Assembly (NCBI RefSeq): GCF_000812965.1
Contig: NZ_JSYN01000027.1
Coordinates: 62,001 to 126,000, forward strand
DNA length: 64,000 bases
Source: Pedobacter kyungheensis
GTDB lineage: Bacteria; Bacteroidota; Bacteroidia; Sphingobacteriales; Sphingobacteriaceae
Direction of reading: 5' to 3'
Positions 7,997-16,145 of this stretch are shown here, in pieces. Every line of letters starts with the position of its first letter. The stretch's first letter is position 1. The notes below the pieces were generated by a model. The model saw only the letters and a list, made by a program, of their open reading frames with translations. It was not told the DNA's origin and did no database searches. The position numbers and the translations under genes were made by a program.

Positions 7997-9607
7997 TTAT
8001 TTTCCGGCTAAAATTTCCTGCTCCTTAATTTTCTCTTTTTCCTCCATTATCCATTGGGGCAATTTACCTAATCTCAGTTCCAGTTGCGCCTCAAATAACG
8101 ATTCGGGTTGCACGGCTTTGCCCAGGCTTTCCAATACCTGCACCTGATCTTTATTAAAGGTAGTTGCGGCACCGTGGAAACCTACAATAATGGGTGGCAC
8201 GATTTTCCACCAGATGGATTTTGCCGGCCAGAATTCGAAATCCTTACGCGCAGCACCCAGCTGGTTGTAATTCCACAAGACTAAATTACGGCCATGGTTG
8301 GGCATATTAAAAATAGCTCCTCCGGCCCTGCCATCAGAAAGGCCACCGGTTACCTGATCGAGCAGGGTACAACGGGGCTGCGAGGAATGCGATTCGAAAC
8401 AGGTATTTTCGGGATACCGGGAACGCCAGATTACGGTGGCCGTAGTGCTGCCACCACCTACACCAACCGCATGGTGCATACCGGTTAAATCGGTAATATT
8501 GGCCAGCAAAATACCGGTAGAACCACCAGCGGCATCAACCGAATTATGCCCCATGTTACCATCAAAAACCAAATCAATAGCGGTACAGGCTGCCGATGCG
8601 CCAATGGTTAAACCGTTGTTTACATTGCGGAAAGAGCAGTTTCTTACCCACGAGTTAACTGATTTGTTTAAACTCAGGATACTCCATCCGCTATCATCCT
8701 GGGCCGAGCGGTGGTGCACAAATTTCTTTAGCCAGTTGCCTTCAAAAGCAATGTTTTCTACCCCAACCTCGCTTAAATGAGCAAAACTCGAAATGGTCCA
8801 GTGGTGTTTGACCTGTACATCGTAATGGATGGGCTCTACCAATGTAAGCGTATTACCACTCACTTTGGCTACCTGGTGGCGTTCGTTAACCTGCACGCCT
8901 TTTTTAACCAGCGAAGTCCAGCTCGTATCGGGCTTTATGCCTTTTAAATCATAATCAATGAGCTCAGGACTGTTGTTAATTACCTCGAGGATAATCCAGT
9001 CGCCGGCTTTAATTTTCGAAGCATTGTTTACCTCAATAATGTGGCTCTCACGAGGGGCATCGGCGGTTACCTCAGCCAGTTTTTTATTGCCACCCTTAGC
9101 ACCAATATTTATAGCCATGGGCACCGACCACATTTGCTGGGGATTGGCAGGTGGCAAATCCTTATCAAAAAACAAAACCGTACCATTTTCCCCGCTACCC
9201 TCACCCCGCAATACAATCTTCGATCCTGCAATGCGGATCACCTGCTGATCGTCGCTGGCAGTGTTAAACAAATACTTGCCTTTGGGGAAATAAATAATGC
9301 CTTCGCCGTTTTTTTCGGCCGCTGCAATGGCGCTCATAAATGCCTTTTTATCCGAAAGCTTATCGTTCGGGATGGCACCAAAGCGCGTTACATCAAAAAC
9401 CGTATAATTTACCGTGGGGATGGCCTCTTCGCTGTAGTGGTAACCTGCATAGGAGAAATCGGGCAAAATTGGCGTAGTGCCTTTACTTTTCCCGTTTTTA
9501 AAATCCTGCCATACAGCACTTTCCTGGGCCTGGAGCGATAAGCTGCTGATTGTAATTAAACCTAAAAGAATTCTTTTTAAAGCCATACCTAAATTGTTAT
9601 TATGCAT
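7997..9607 (-). CDS. Pectate-lyase-superfamily beta-helix protein with DUF4955 C-terminus
   Basis: Signal peptide, then a pectate-lyase-3-like start (VFDVTRFGAIPNDKLSDKKA near 70-90, and IIYFPKGKYLFN) and a parallel beta-helix (repeated short strands with N and G turns, about 150-420). The C-terminal segment (ARKDFEFWPAKSIWWKI, then LFEAQLELRLGKLPQW) matches my recollection of DUF4955. Such proteins are predicted polysaccharide lyases or hydrolases, but no catalytic residues are proven. ATG at 9607 or 9586: the latter gives a conventional signal peptide (MALKRILLGL). It lies ten bp after susD in the PUL operon. Together with GH88 it suggests lyase-type degradation. Confidence 0.8.
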   Translation of the reverse strand: MHNNNLGMALKRILLGLITISSLSLQAQESAVWQDFKNGKSKGTTPILPDFSYAGYHYSEEAIPTVNYTVFDVTRFGAIPNDKLSDKKAFMSAIAAAEKNGEGIIYFPKGKYLFNTASDDQQVIRIAGSKIVLRGEGSGENGTVLFFDKDLPPANPQQMWSVPMAINIGAKGGNKKLAEVTADAPRESHIIEVNNASKIKAGDWIILEVINNSPELIDYDLKGIKPDTSWTSLVKKGVQVNERHQVAKVSGNTLTLVEPIHYDVQVKHHWTISSFAHLSEVGVENIAFEGNWLKKFVHHRSAQDDSGWSILSLNKSVNSWVRNCSFRNVNNGLTIGASAACTAIDLVFDGNMGHNSVDAAGGSTGILLANITDLTGMHHAVGVGGGSTTATVIWRSRYPENTCFESHSSQPRCTLLDQVTGGLSDGRAGGAIFNMPNHGRNLVLWNYNQLGAARKDFEFWPAKSIWWKIVPPIIVGFHGAATTFNKDQVQVLESLGKAVQPESLFEAQLELRLGKLPQWIMEEKEKIKEQEILAGK

Positions 9608-9617
9608 TAGCGGCTAC

Positions 9618-11309
9618 TTACCAGCCAGGGTTATTTTCTGTAATTAATTTGTTCGACGACATTTCAAGCGAAGGAATAGGGAACAATAAATTCCTTGCAG
9701 TAACATTTTTACCACCTAAGCCACCATACTGCTGGTTACCCGAAGTAAGGGCGCCAGTGGTAGGCGCTGCACCCATCTCTGCTCCCACCGAATTCATGGT
9801 CGATACAAATTTGTTCCAGCGGATTAAATCCATACGACGTAAACCTTCAAAACACAATTCGCGCATGCGTTCGTCTTCTATCGCTAGTTGAAAAGTGGCT
9901 TTGGTAAGTCCGGTTAAATCGGCCACTACACTTGCTGTTGCAATGGGAAGTCCGTAACCTCTGCGGCGCACCTGGTTAATGGCGTTATAAGCCTCGGCTG
10001 TTGGGCCATTTACCTGGTTTTCGGCTTCGGCAAACATTAACAGGATATCGGCATAACGCAGTACAGGGAAGTTAATACCGGTCTGGTTTTTATTTTTAAT
10101 CGCCAGCAGTTCGTACTCTCTTCTCCATTTGGCCATATCCCTGCCATACTGAACGGTTTTCGCAATGGCAGTTTTGGTAGCGGTATTGGTGGTATTATTT
10201 ACCGTCCAGGTGTAGGTAGTAAGTACCCAGTCACGGCGTAAATCTTTACCGGTGGCATCGTATTTATTAAACAAACGAGCTGTGCCTTTAATAAAACCAT
10301 AGCAATAACCCGGATAGTTGTACAAGGGCGAATTGGCTGCCGAAGGGGTCATGGTAATGCCTACCTGACTTCCTAATGGGCCAAGGTCGAAATAGCCATC
10401 GGTACGGTTCCCTTTAAATTCGATTTCCCACATGCTTTCTTTAATGTTGTAAACTTCCTGCGCGGCATTGATAAAGATCTGGCGGTAGGCATTATTGGCG
10501 TTTGCCGGTACCGAAGGTAAGGTTTCGTTAAAACCGTTAAAAGCTGCATCAGTACTAAAAGTGGTATTTAAGCTATGCTCACCCGAGCTAATTACTTTTT
10601 TAGTCCAGGCAAGTGCTTCGGCATATTTACCGGTATCGTTTAAAGGATAACCTGCCATTTGCAAACAAACCCTGGCTAAAACCCCCTCTACCACGGTTTT
10701 TGAAACGCGGCTCGGATAGCCAATTGCAGTAGAAGTAGCCACTTTGGTTTCGGCCGCAGTCATATCTTTTAATATCTGGGCATAAACATCGGCGGTTTTG
10801 GTGCGGGCCAGTTGCACATTGTTGGGGCTGGTGGTTGGTGTTAACCTTAAAGGCACATCACCATAGCGGGTAACCAGCATAAAATAGTAATATCCCCTTA
10901 AAAACAAGGCCTCGCCCAATATGATCTGGCGCTTGCCTTCATCCATTTGTGGTACATCGATGTGTGCAATTAAATCGTTGGCACGGTTAATTCCGGTATA
11001 TAAATCAGTCCACAAATTGGTAACATTGGTATTGGAAGGATCGAAATTAAATACCTGAATACCGGTTACCTGGCCCGAACGGGCATAATACCCCTCATCG
11101 GTACAAGCTTCGAAACCATTAGGCAAATTACCGTACACATTATCTGAACCCAGCGGATCGTACACTCCTGCCAATGCCTGGGTTAAGCCTGCTTCATCAG
11201 TATAATATTGCTCAAGGGCAATTTTATCGGTTGGCTGGGTATCTAAAAATTTCTTACAAGAGCTGCTGGCAACGGCCACCAAAACTAATAATACAAATAT
11301 CTTTTTCAT
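9618..11309 (-). CDS. SusD/RagB-type outer-membrane glycan-binding lipoprotein
   Basis: Surface lipoprotein that captures glycan and closes the SusC barrel. The start at 11309 is chosen over 11390 because the extra 27 residues overlap the susC end and because MKKIFVLLVLVAVASSSC gives a lipobox with Cys18. KKFLDTQPTDKI follows the Cys, as usual in the family. Helical TPR-like pairs and the C-terminal SusD region (ERMRELCFEGLRRMDLIRWN) are visible. Length (563 aa) is typical. It starts 19 bp after the susC stop and is translated as part of the susCD operon. Confidence 0.95.
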   Translation of the reverse strand: MKKIFVLLVLVAVASSSCKKFLDTQPTDKIALEQYYTDEAGLTQALAGVYDPLGSDNVYGNLPNGFEACTDEGYYARSGQVTGIQVFNFDPSNTNVTNLWTDLYTGINRANDLIAHIDVPQMDEGKRQIILGEALFLRGYYYFMLVTRYGDVPLRLTPTTSPNNVQLARTKTADVYAQILKDMTAAETKVATSTAIGYPSRVSKTVVEGVLARVCLQMAGYPLNDTGKYAEALAWTKKVISSGEHSLNTTFSTDAAFNGFNETLPSVPANANNAYRQIFINAAQEVYNIKESMWEIEFKGNRTDGYFDLGPLGSQVGITMTPSAANSPLYNYPGYCYGFIKGTARLFNKYDATGKDLRRDWVLTTYTWTVNNTTNTATKTAIAKTVQYGRDMAKWRREYELLAIKNKNQTGINFPVLRYADILLMFAEAENQVNGPTAEAYNAINQVRRRGYGLPIATASVVADLTGLTKATFQLAIEDERMRELCFEGLRRMDLIRWNKFVSTMNSVGAEMGAAPTTGALTSGNQQYGGLGGKNVTARNLLFPIPSLEMSSNKLITENNPGW

Positions 11310-11328
11310 CTTGAAATGATTTAGTTGA

Positions 11329-14300
11329 TTAAAATGTAATGTTTGTTCCAAAAACAACGGTACGCGCACGCGGATAGGCAGAAAAATCAAAGCCGGGGGT
11401 TAAAACCGAGCGGTAGGTATTTACCTCCGGGTCTCCCCCCGAATATTTGGTCCAGGTGGCCAGGTTTTGTCCCGATACAAAGACCCTCAGCGATTTAAGG
11501 TAAATTTTCTTCAGTACTTTAGGATCGATGTTATAACCCAATGAAACTGTTTTTAAGCGCAGGTAAGAACCATCTTCAACATAGTTGGATGAATAGCCCC
11601 CGCCAAAAAATCCACGGGTACGGAACATATCCGATTCGGAGTTTTGCGGTGTCCAGCGGTTTTCGTAGCTGGCATACTGGTTAAAGTTACCCAGACCATT
11701 TGAATTCCCTTCGAACAGCATTTTATTGGCATTTAAAAGATCGTTACCGTACGACCACTGGAAGAAGATATTTAAATCGAAACCTTTATAGGTAAAGTTG
11801 TTGGCAAAACCACCGGTGTGCGCAGGCAAACCATTGCCGATTTTAACATAATCCTGGGCATTTACCACACCATCGCCGTTCTGATCTTTGTACTTAATAT
11901 CGCCCGGCTGAATGGTTGCCCTGGCATTTCCGTTGGTAGCAACTTCTGGTTTCAAGGTATAAACTGTGGCTCCGCTTCCATTTACCGAGGTGTTAAAATC
12001 GGCATATTTATAAGTACCTAACCACTCGTAACCATACATAGATCCCAATGGCTGGCCTACTTCTGCCACATAGGCACTTACGTTACGCCAGGCAGCATCC
12101 CAGTTAATGGTGCTTTCGAGGGTTTTCTGTCCTTCGGCCAGGGCTACTAACTTATTGCGGTTAAAGGCAATATTGGCATTGGTGGTCCAGGTAAAGTTTT
12201 TGGTTACAATATTTTGGGTGGTTAAGGTTAACTCCAATCCCCTGTTTTCTACACTACCGATATTTTTCAGTGCAGTACCAAATCCCGAAGATGGTGGCAA
12301 CTGGGTGTTCAGCAATAAATCTTTGGTTACTTTCCGGTATACATCGGCACTAAAGGCGATTCTTTGCTTAAAGAAACCTAAATCAATACCCGCATCAACC
12401 TGCTCGGTAGTTTCCCATTTCAAATCGGAGTTACCCAGTTTGGTTGGAATTACGCCCGGAACATATTCGTTGTTGAAAGTGTAGGTATTGATAATGGGAT
12501 TGAAGTAATTGGTCAGGTAATCGAAATCGCCTACCCGGTTATTACCGGTTTGGCCATAACTCACCCGCAATTTACCTTCTGATAATATTTTAGATTTTTT
12601 AAGGAAATTCTCCTGGTCGAACCTCCAGGCAATAGCTGCCGAAGGAAAATAACCCCAGTGGTTCTGGCTTGGAAATTTAGAAGATCCATCGGCACGGTAC
12701 GAAGCGGTAAACAAATATTTAGAATCGTAATTGTAATTGATGCGGCCTAAAAAAGAAGCCATGGTCCAGTCAGATGCCGAAGGATCGACCCTTTGCTGCA
12801 CGCCTTGGTCAAATCCATCAAACATCAGGTCTTCGTTGGGTAACTGGGTTACCGAACGGCCATTGCTCCAGGTATGTCTTTTTTGCAGGGTAAAACCACC
12901 CAGTATGTTAATTTTCGATTTTTTACTCAGCTTTTTATCCCAGGTAAGGGTATTTTCGTTTAACCAGTTGCTGTAGTTGTTATTGGTAATTTTTCCGTTT
13001 ACACCGTTTACTCCTCCCGGCCGGCCTGCAGAGGTTTTAGTGTTATTGAATACATCATTCTCGGCTTTGTTTTCTATAATCCCGAAAGATGATCGCAGTT
13101 TCAAATCTTTTAAAATCGCATATTCGGCGTAACCATTGGCCGTAATGTTATTGGTAGTGGTTACGTTGTAAGAATTCTGTAAGCTGATAACCGGGTTAAT
13201 GCGGTAATCGTTAGCTGCATTCATATCCGGGTCCTGAAAAGAATCTTCAAGGTCAAAAAGCTCAGAAGGCACTGGTCTCATCCCTAGGATAGAAGTCATA
13301 ACGTTAGTGGTAGCGCCATTTTCACCCCTGGTCGGATCGATACCCTTTTGTTTTAAATGGCTGTAATTGGCATTGATCCCTACTTTTAACTTATCGGTAA
13401 TGGCATAATCAATCACAGCACGGCCGGTATATCGCTGATAATTTGAATTTAACAAAATACCATTCTGGTTAACCGTTGAAGTAGAAAGTGAATATTTTAG
13501 TTTTTTAGTTCCGCCCCTTACGGCCAGATCGTTGTTGTTGTACAAAGCTGTACGCGAAACCAAATCCTGCCAGTCTATCGGAGAAACACCATTGTAATAA
13601 TCGAGGGTTTTTCCATCGGTAAGATAAATTTGTGTAGGTGTGGCTGGTGTGCCGGTTAAGGCAGGTGTAAGTTCGAGTTGGTATTTTACGTACTCGTAAG
13701 GGCTCATCATATCCATTTTTTTGGCCATGCGCTGCACCCCTACCGTACTCGAGAAACTAAATACAGGTTTACCCTGTTTACCTTTTTTGGTGGTAATAAC
13801 CACTACCCCGTTGGCACCCCTGGCGCCGTAAATCGCCGTTGCTGATGCATCTTTTAAAATGTCGATCGATTCGATATCGGCGGGGTTAACCACGTTGTTA
13901 TTCGGATCTTCGATCAGGAAGCCATCTACCACATACAAGGGGCTGTTGGCTTGCGTAACCGAGTTATTACCGCGGATAACGATATCAATACCCGAACCCG
14001 GGCGGCCATCGGCCGAGGTTACCTGAACCCCGGCAACGCGGCCTGCTAAAGCCTCGTCGAAAGAACGGACAGGTGCTTTGTTTAAATCGCTCATTTTAAC
14101 CGAGCTCACCGAACCTGTCAGGTCTTTTTTGGCCACTGTACCATACCCCACTACTACCACCTGATCTAAATCGTTGTTTTGCTCGGCTAAGGTAACATTG
14201 ATTATTTTTTGCTCATTCACCGTTACCTCTTTGGCGTGGTAACCTACATACCTGAACACCAAAACGGTTGGCTGACCAGCAGGTATACTGATGCTGTAAT

Positions 14301-14478
14301 CGCCCTGAGTCCTGGTAGTAACTGCGCCTTTGGTTGTGCCTTTAATATTTATACTTACTCCGGCTAAGGTTTCGCCGGTTTTTTGATCGGTAACGGTTCC
14401 GGTTATAGTCTTACTCTGCTGGGCAGAACTCGAAAAAACAGTCAGCAGAAAGACTGAAAATAGCAGAATTCTTCTCAT
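11329..14478 (-). CDS. SusC/RagA-type TonB-dependent outer-membrane transporter
   Basis: Imports the oligosaccharide bound by SusD. Signal peptide 1-19. A carboxypeptidase-regulatory-like domain (TITGTVTDQKTGETLAG, about 23-105) is followed by the TonB-box region DQVVVVGYGT and a plug with SVSSVKMSDLNKAP and LYVVDGF, then a 22-strand barrel ending in aromatic-rich strands (VVFGTNITF). No STN domain is present, so it is not an anti-sigma-signalling receptor. This fits regulation by the HTCS rather than by an ECF sigma. It is first in the minus-strand cluster with susD, the beta-helix protein, sulfatase and GH29. A putative -7 box and a 42-bp operator lie upstream. Confidence 0.96.
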   Translation of the reverse strand: MRRILLFSVFLLTVFSSSAQQSKTITGTVTDQKTGETLAGVSINIKGTTKGAVTTRTQGDYSISIPAGQPTVLVFRYVGYHAKEVTVNEQKIINVTLAEQNNDLDQVVVVGYGTVAKKDLTGSVSSVKMSDLNKAPVRSFDEALAGRVAGVQVTSADGRPGSGIDIVIRGNNSVTQANSPLYVVDGFLIEDPNNNVVNPADIESIDILKDASATAIYGARGANGVVVITTKKGKQGKPVFSFSSTVGVQRMAKKMDMMSPYEYVKYQLELTPALTGTPATPTQIYLTDGKTLDYYNGVSPIDWQDLVSRTALYNNNDLAVRGGTKKLKYSLSTSTVNQNGILLNSNYQRYTGRAVIDYAITDKLKVGINANYSHLKQKGIDPTRGENGATTNVMTSILGMRPVPSELFDLEDSFQDPDMNAANDYRINPVISLQNSYNVTTTNNITANGYAEYAILKDLKLRSSFGIIENKAENDVFNNTKTSAGRPGGVNGVNGKITNNNYSNWLNENTLTWDKKLSKKSKINILGGFTLQKRHTWSNGRSVTQLPNEDLMFDGFDQGVQQRVDPSASDWTMASFLGRINYNYDSKYLFTASYRADGSSKFPSQNHWGYFPSAAIAWRFDQENFLKKSKILSEGKLRVSYGQTGNNRVGDFDYLTNYFNPIINTYTFNNEYVPGVIPTKLGNSDLKWETTEQVDAGIDLGFFKQRIAFSADVYRKVTKDLLLNTQLPPSSGFGTALKNIGSVENRGLELTLTTQNIVTKNFTWTTNANIAFNRNKLVALAEGQKTLESTINWDAAWRNVSAYVAEVGQPLGSMYGYEWLGTYKYADFNTSVNGSGATVYTLKPEVATNGNARATIQPGDIKYKDQNGDGVVNAQDYVKIGNGLPAHTGGFANNFTYKGFDLNIFFQWSYGNDLLNANKMLFEGNSNGLGNFNQYASYENRWTPQNSESDMFRTRGFFGGGYSSNYVEDGSYLRLKTVSLGYNIDPKVLKKIYLKSLRVFVSGQNLATWTKYSGGDPEVNTYRSVLTPGFDFSAYPRARTVVFGTNITF

Positions 14479-14523
14479 AACACTAATTCAATAAAAGTTT
14501 ATAGTTGGTTGTTTGTTTGGTAT

Positions 14524-14531
14524 CAAATTTA
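14524..14531 (-). promoter_or_regulatory. Putative -7 box of the susC operon promoter
   Basis: On the minus strand it reads TAAATTTG, matching the Bacteroidota -7 consensus TAnnTTTG. It lies 46 bp before the susC ATG. No good -33 TTTG is present, as expected for an activator-dependent promoter with the 42-bp element just upstream. Confidence 0.5.
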
Positions 14532-14557
14532 ACCCCCGGGCGTAAATTTAAGGGGGA

Positions 14558-14599
14558 TTTTTTTCCTTTTAAAGGTGAAAATTATCCTTTTCACCTTTA
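14558..14599 (-). promoter_or_regulatory. 42-bp element, copy 1: candidate HTCS operator before susC
   Basis: A run of seven T followed by a 35-bp segment that aligns without gaps to 16017-16058, about 25 of 35 positions identical (shared CCTT, AAAGG, GAAA, CCTTTTCA). It is 27 bp upstream of the -7 box. An internal inverted repeat AAAGGTGAAAA/TTTTCACCTTT (14571-14581 and 14588-14598) could also serve as a weak terminator for GH88. Confidence 0.55.
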
Positions 14600-14610
14600 A
14601 TTTATCTGGC

Positions 14611-15876
14611 TTAATATAGTTTTAAACCGGCATTTAGTTTCTGGTATCTGAGCAATGCCTCCATAAAATAATAGTCGGCGTATACCAAAGGTACATCTAT
14701 CTGGCTGTTGTGCGGAATTGAACCTACACTGTGTTTCAAAATGAAATCAGCATTACTTCCTGTTGCAGCAAAATACTCCAGTGAGGCCAGCGAGTGCAGC
14801 ATTTTTACGGCTGCATCTTTATATTTTTTAGCCGTTTGGCCTGTGGTATAGGTGCTCAATTCTAGCAAAGCCGATGCGGTAACCGCAGCAGCTGAAGCAT
14901 CGCGGTATTTTACGTTAATTTTATTGGCATTAGAATTTACCCCCGGCGTATAGCCAGCCTGGTTGGCGTTAAAATCCCAGTAGGGAATAAAATCAGCAGG
15001 CAGGTTTTTGCTATCGATATAGTAGTTGGCTAAACCTTGCGCCATTTTTAAAAAGCGCGGATCTTTGGTTTCGCGGTAGGTCATGGTATAACCGTAAATT
15101 GACCAGGCTTGCCCGCGGGCCCAGGTAGAGTTATCGGCATAGCCTTGTGCAGTTTCACGCGCCAGCACCTTCCCTGTTTTATCGTCATAACAAACTACAT
15201 GGTACGAACTGTTATCCGGCCTGAAATGATTTTTCATTGTAGTGAGGGCGTGCGTAACGGCTATGTGCCTGAAACTGGTATCGCCCGATACTTTTGAGGC
15301 GAAGAACAACAACTCGAGGTTGATCATGTTATCGATAATTACCGGATAGCTGTAGCTTTCTTTACCATGCCACGATTTAAATACATTCCACGATTTGATG
15401 CAGCCGGTAACCGGGTTAAAACGGGTGCTTAATGCTTTGGCCGAGTTAATTAAAACCTGCTTGTAACTTTCGTTTTGGGTAAGGCGGTAAGCATTGCCAT
15501 AACTGCAGTACATCATAAAGCCCAGGTCGTGGTGCTCGGTAAAGGTTTGTAGCGGGGCTAACTTTTCTGTCCACTGGATGGCTTGAGCCTTCAAACCTGC
15601 ATCCTTACCGGCCTCATAAGCATACCACAGGTTACCTGGAAAGAAACCGGTAGTCCACTCGTACAAAGTACCGCTGCGCAGCTTTCCATCTTTAATTGTT
15701 TGCGGAAAAGTATTAGCCGCAAGATCTTTGCTGGCCAGCATTGCCTTTACCTGCTTTTGGCATAAGGCCAGATTGTCTTGTATAAATTTTGTTTCGCTTT
15801 GCGCCCGGCTGATGTTGGTTAAACCCGTTAACGTAGTAAAAATAGCAACGGCAGTCAGTAATTTTTTCTTTATCAT
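14611..15876 (-). CDS. Unsaturated glucuronyl hydrolase, GH88, exported
   Basis: Hydrates and cleaves the 4,5-unsaturated uronic acid that polysaccharide lyases leave at the non-reducing end. Signal peptide 1-25 (SRAQ). The (alpha/alpha)6 domain carries the two conserved aspartates in EHHDLGFMMY (Asp117) and IIDNMINLELL (Asp182), plus WARGQAWSIYGY typical of GH88. At 421 aa it is a normal length. It is transcribed toward susC, with 132 bp between them holding a hairpin and the first 42-bp element, so it probably has its own promoter at the GH88/HTCS divergent region. Its presence implies that a lyase acts upstream, plausibly the beta-helix protein. Confidence 0.93.
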   Translation of the reverse strand: MIKKKLLTAVAIFTTLTGLTNISRAQSETKFIQDNLALCQKQVKAMLASKDLAANTFPQTIKDGKLRSGTLYEWTTGFFPGNLWYAYEAGKDAGLKAQAIQWTEKLAPLQTFTEHHDLGFMMYCSYGNAYRLTQNESYKQVLINSAKALSTRFNPVTGCIKSWNVFKSWHGKESYSYPVIIDNMINLELLFFASKVSGDTSFRHIAVTHALTTMKNHFRPDNSSYHVVCYDDKTGKVLARETAQGYADNSTWARGQAWSIYGYTMTYRETKDPRFLKMAQGLANYYIDSKNLPADFIPYWDFNANQAGYTPGVNSNANKINVKYRDASAAAVTASALLELSTYTTGQTAKKYKDAAVKMLHSLASLEYFAATGSNADFILKHSVGSIPHNSQIDVPLVYADYYFMEALLRYQKLNAGLKLY

Positions 15877-15982
15877 TTTAGATTTGGTTAGTACTCAGGT
15901 TAATCTGATTTATTAGCTGTCTAAACTCCGGTAAACATGATATAGCTGATGAACAGCATCACCTCTACCGGTTTGACTGATT

Positions 15983-15990
15983 CGAAATTG
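15983..15990 (-). promoter_or_regulatory. Weak -7 region of the GH88 promoter
   Basis: On the minus strand it reads CAATTTCG, a partial match to TAnnTTTG. It lies exactly 27 bp from the 42-bp element copy 2, the same spacing as the susC box has from copy 1. The position rather than the sequence supports it. Confidence 0.35.
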
Positions 15991-16016
15991 CCGTAGTTCT
16001 GCCAATTAAAGGGTAA

Positions 16017-16058
16017 TTTTTTTCCTTAAAAAGGGGAAATATTTCCTTTTCATTCCTA
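16017..16058. promoter_or_regulatory. 42-bp element, copy 2: candidate HTCS operator between GH88 and HTCS
   Basis: Same orientation as copy 1 and 141 bp upstream of the GH88 ATG. Its far end touches the HTCS -7 box on the other strand at 16057-16064. It could therefore activate GH88 and at the same time control the HTCS gene. Confidence 0.55.
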
Positions 16059-16064
16059 TTTTTG
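16057..16064 (+). promoter_or_regulatory. Putative -7 box of the HTCS gene
   Basis: TATTTTTG, a full match to TAnnTTTG, 82 bp before the TTG start of the HTCS. The presumed -33 region lies inside the 42-bp element, which allows autoregulation. Confidence 0.5.
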
Positions 16065-16145
16065 AGTATAAATGGCTTAGGCAACCAGCTGCTCATCCCG
16101 GTTAGATATTAAGCACAAATGCCTGATTAGCTATCCGTTTAGCTA

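Noticed and set aside
4924..9607. PUL as an ulvan or fucoidan locus
   Set aside because: Fucosidase, sulfatase and GH88 are compatible with several glycans; no rhamnosidase or GH107-type fucanase is present, so the substrate cannot be named.
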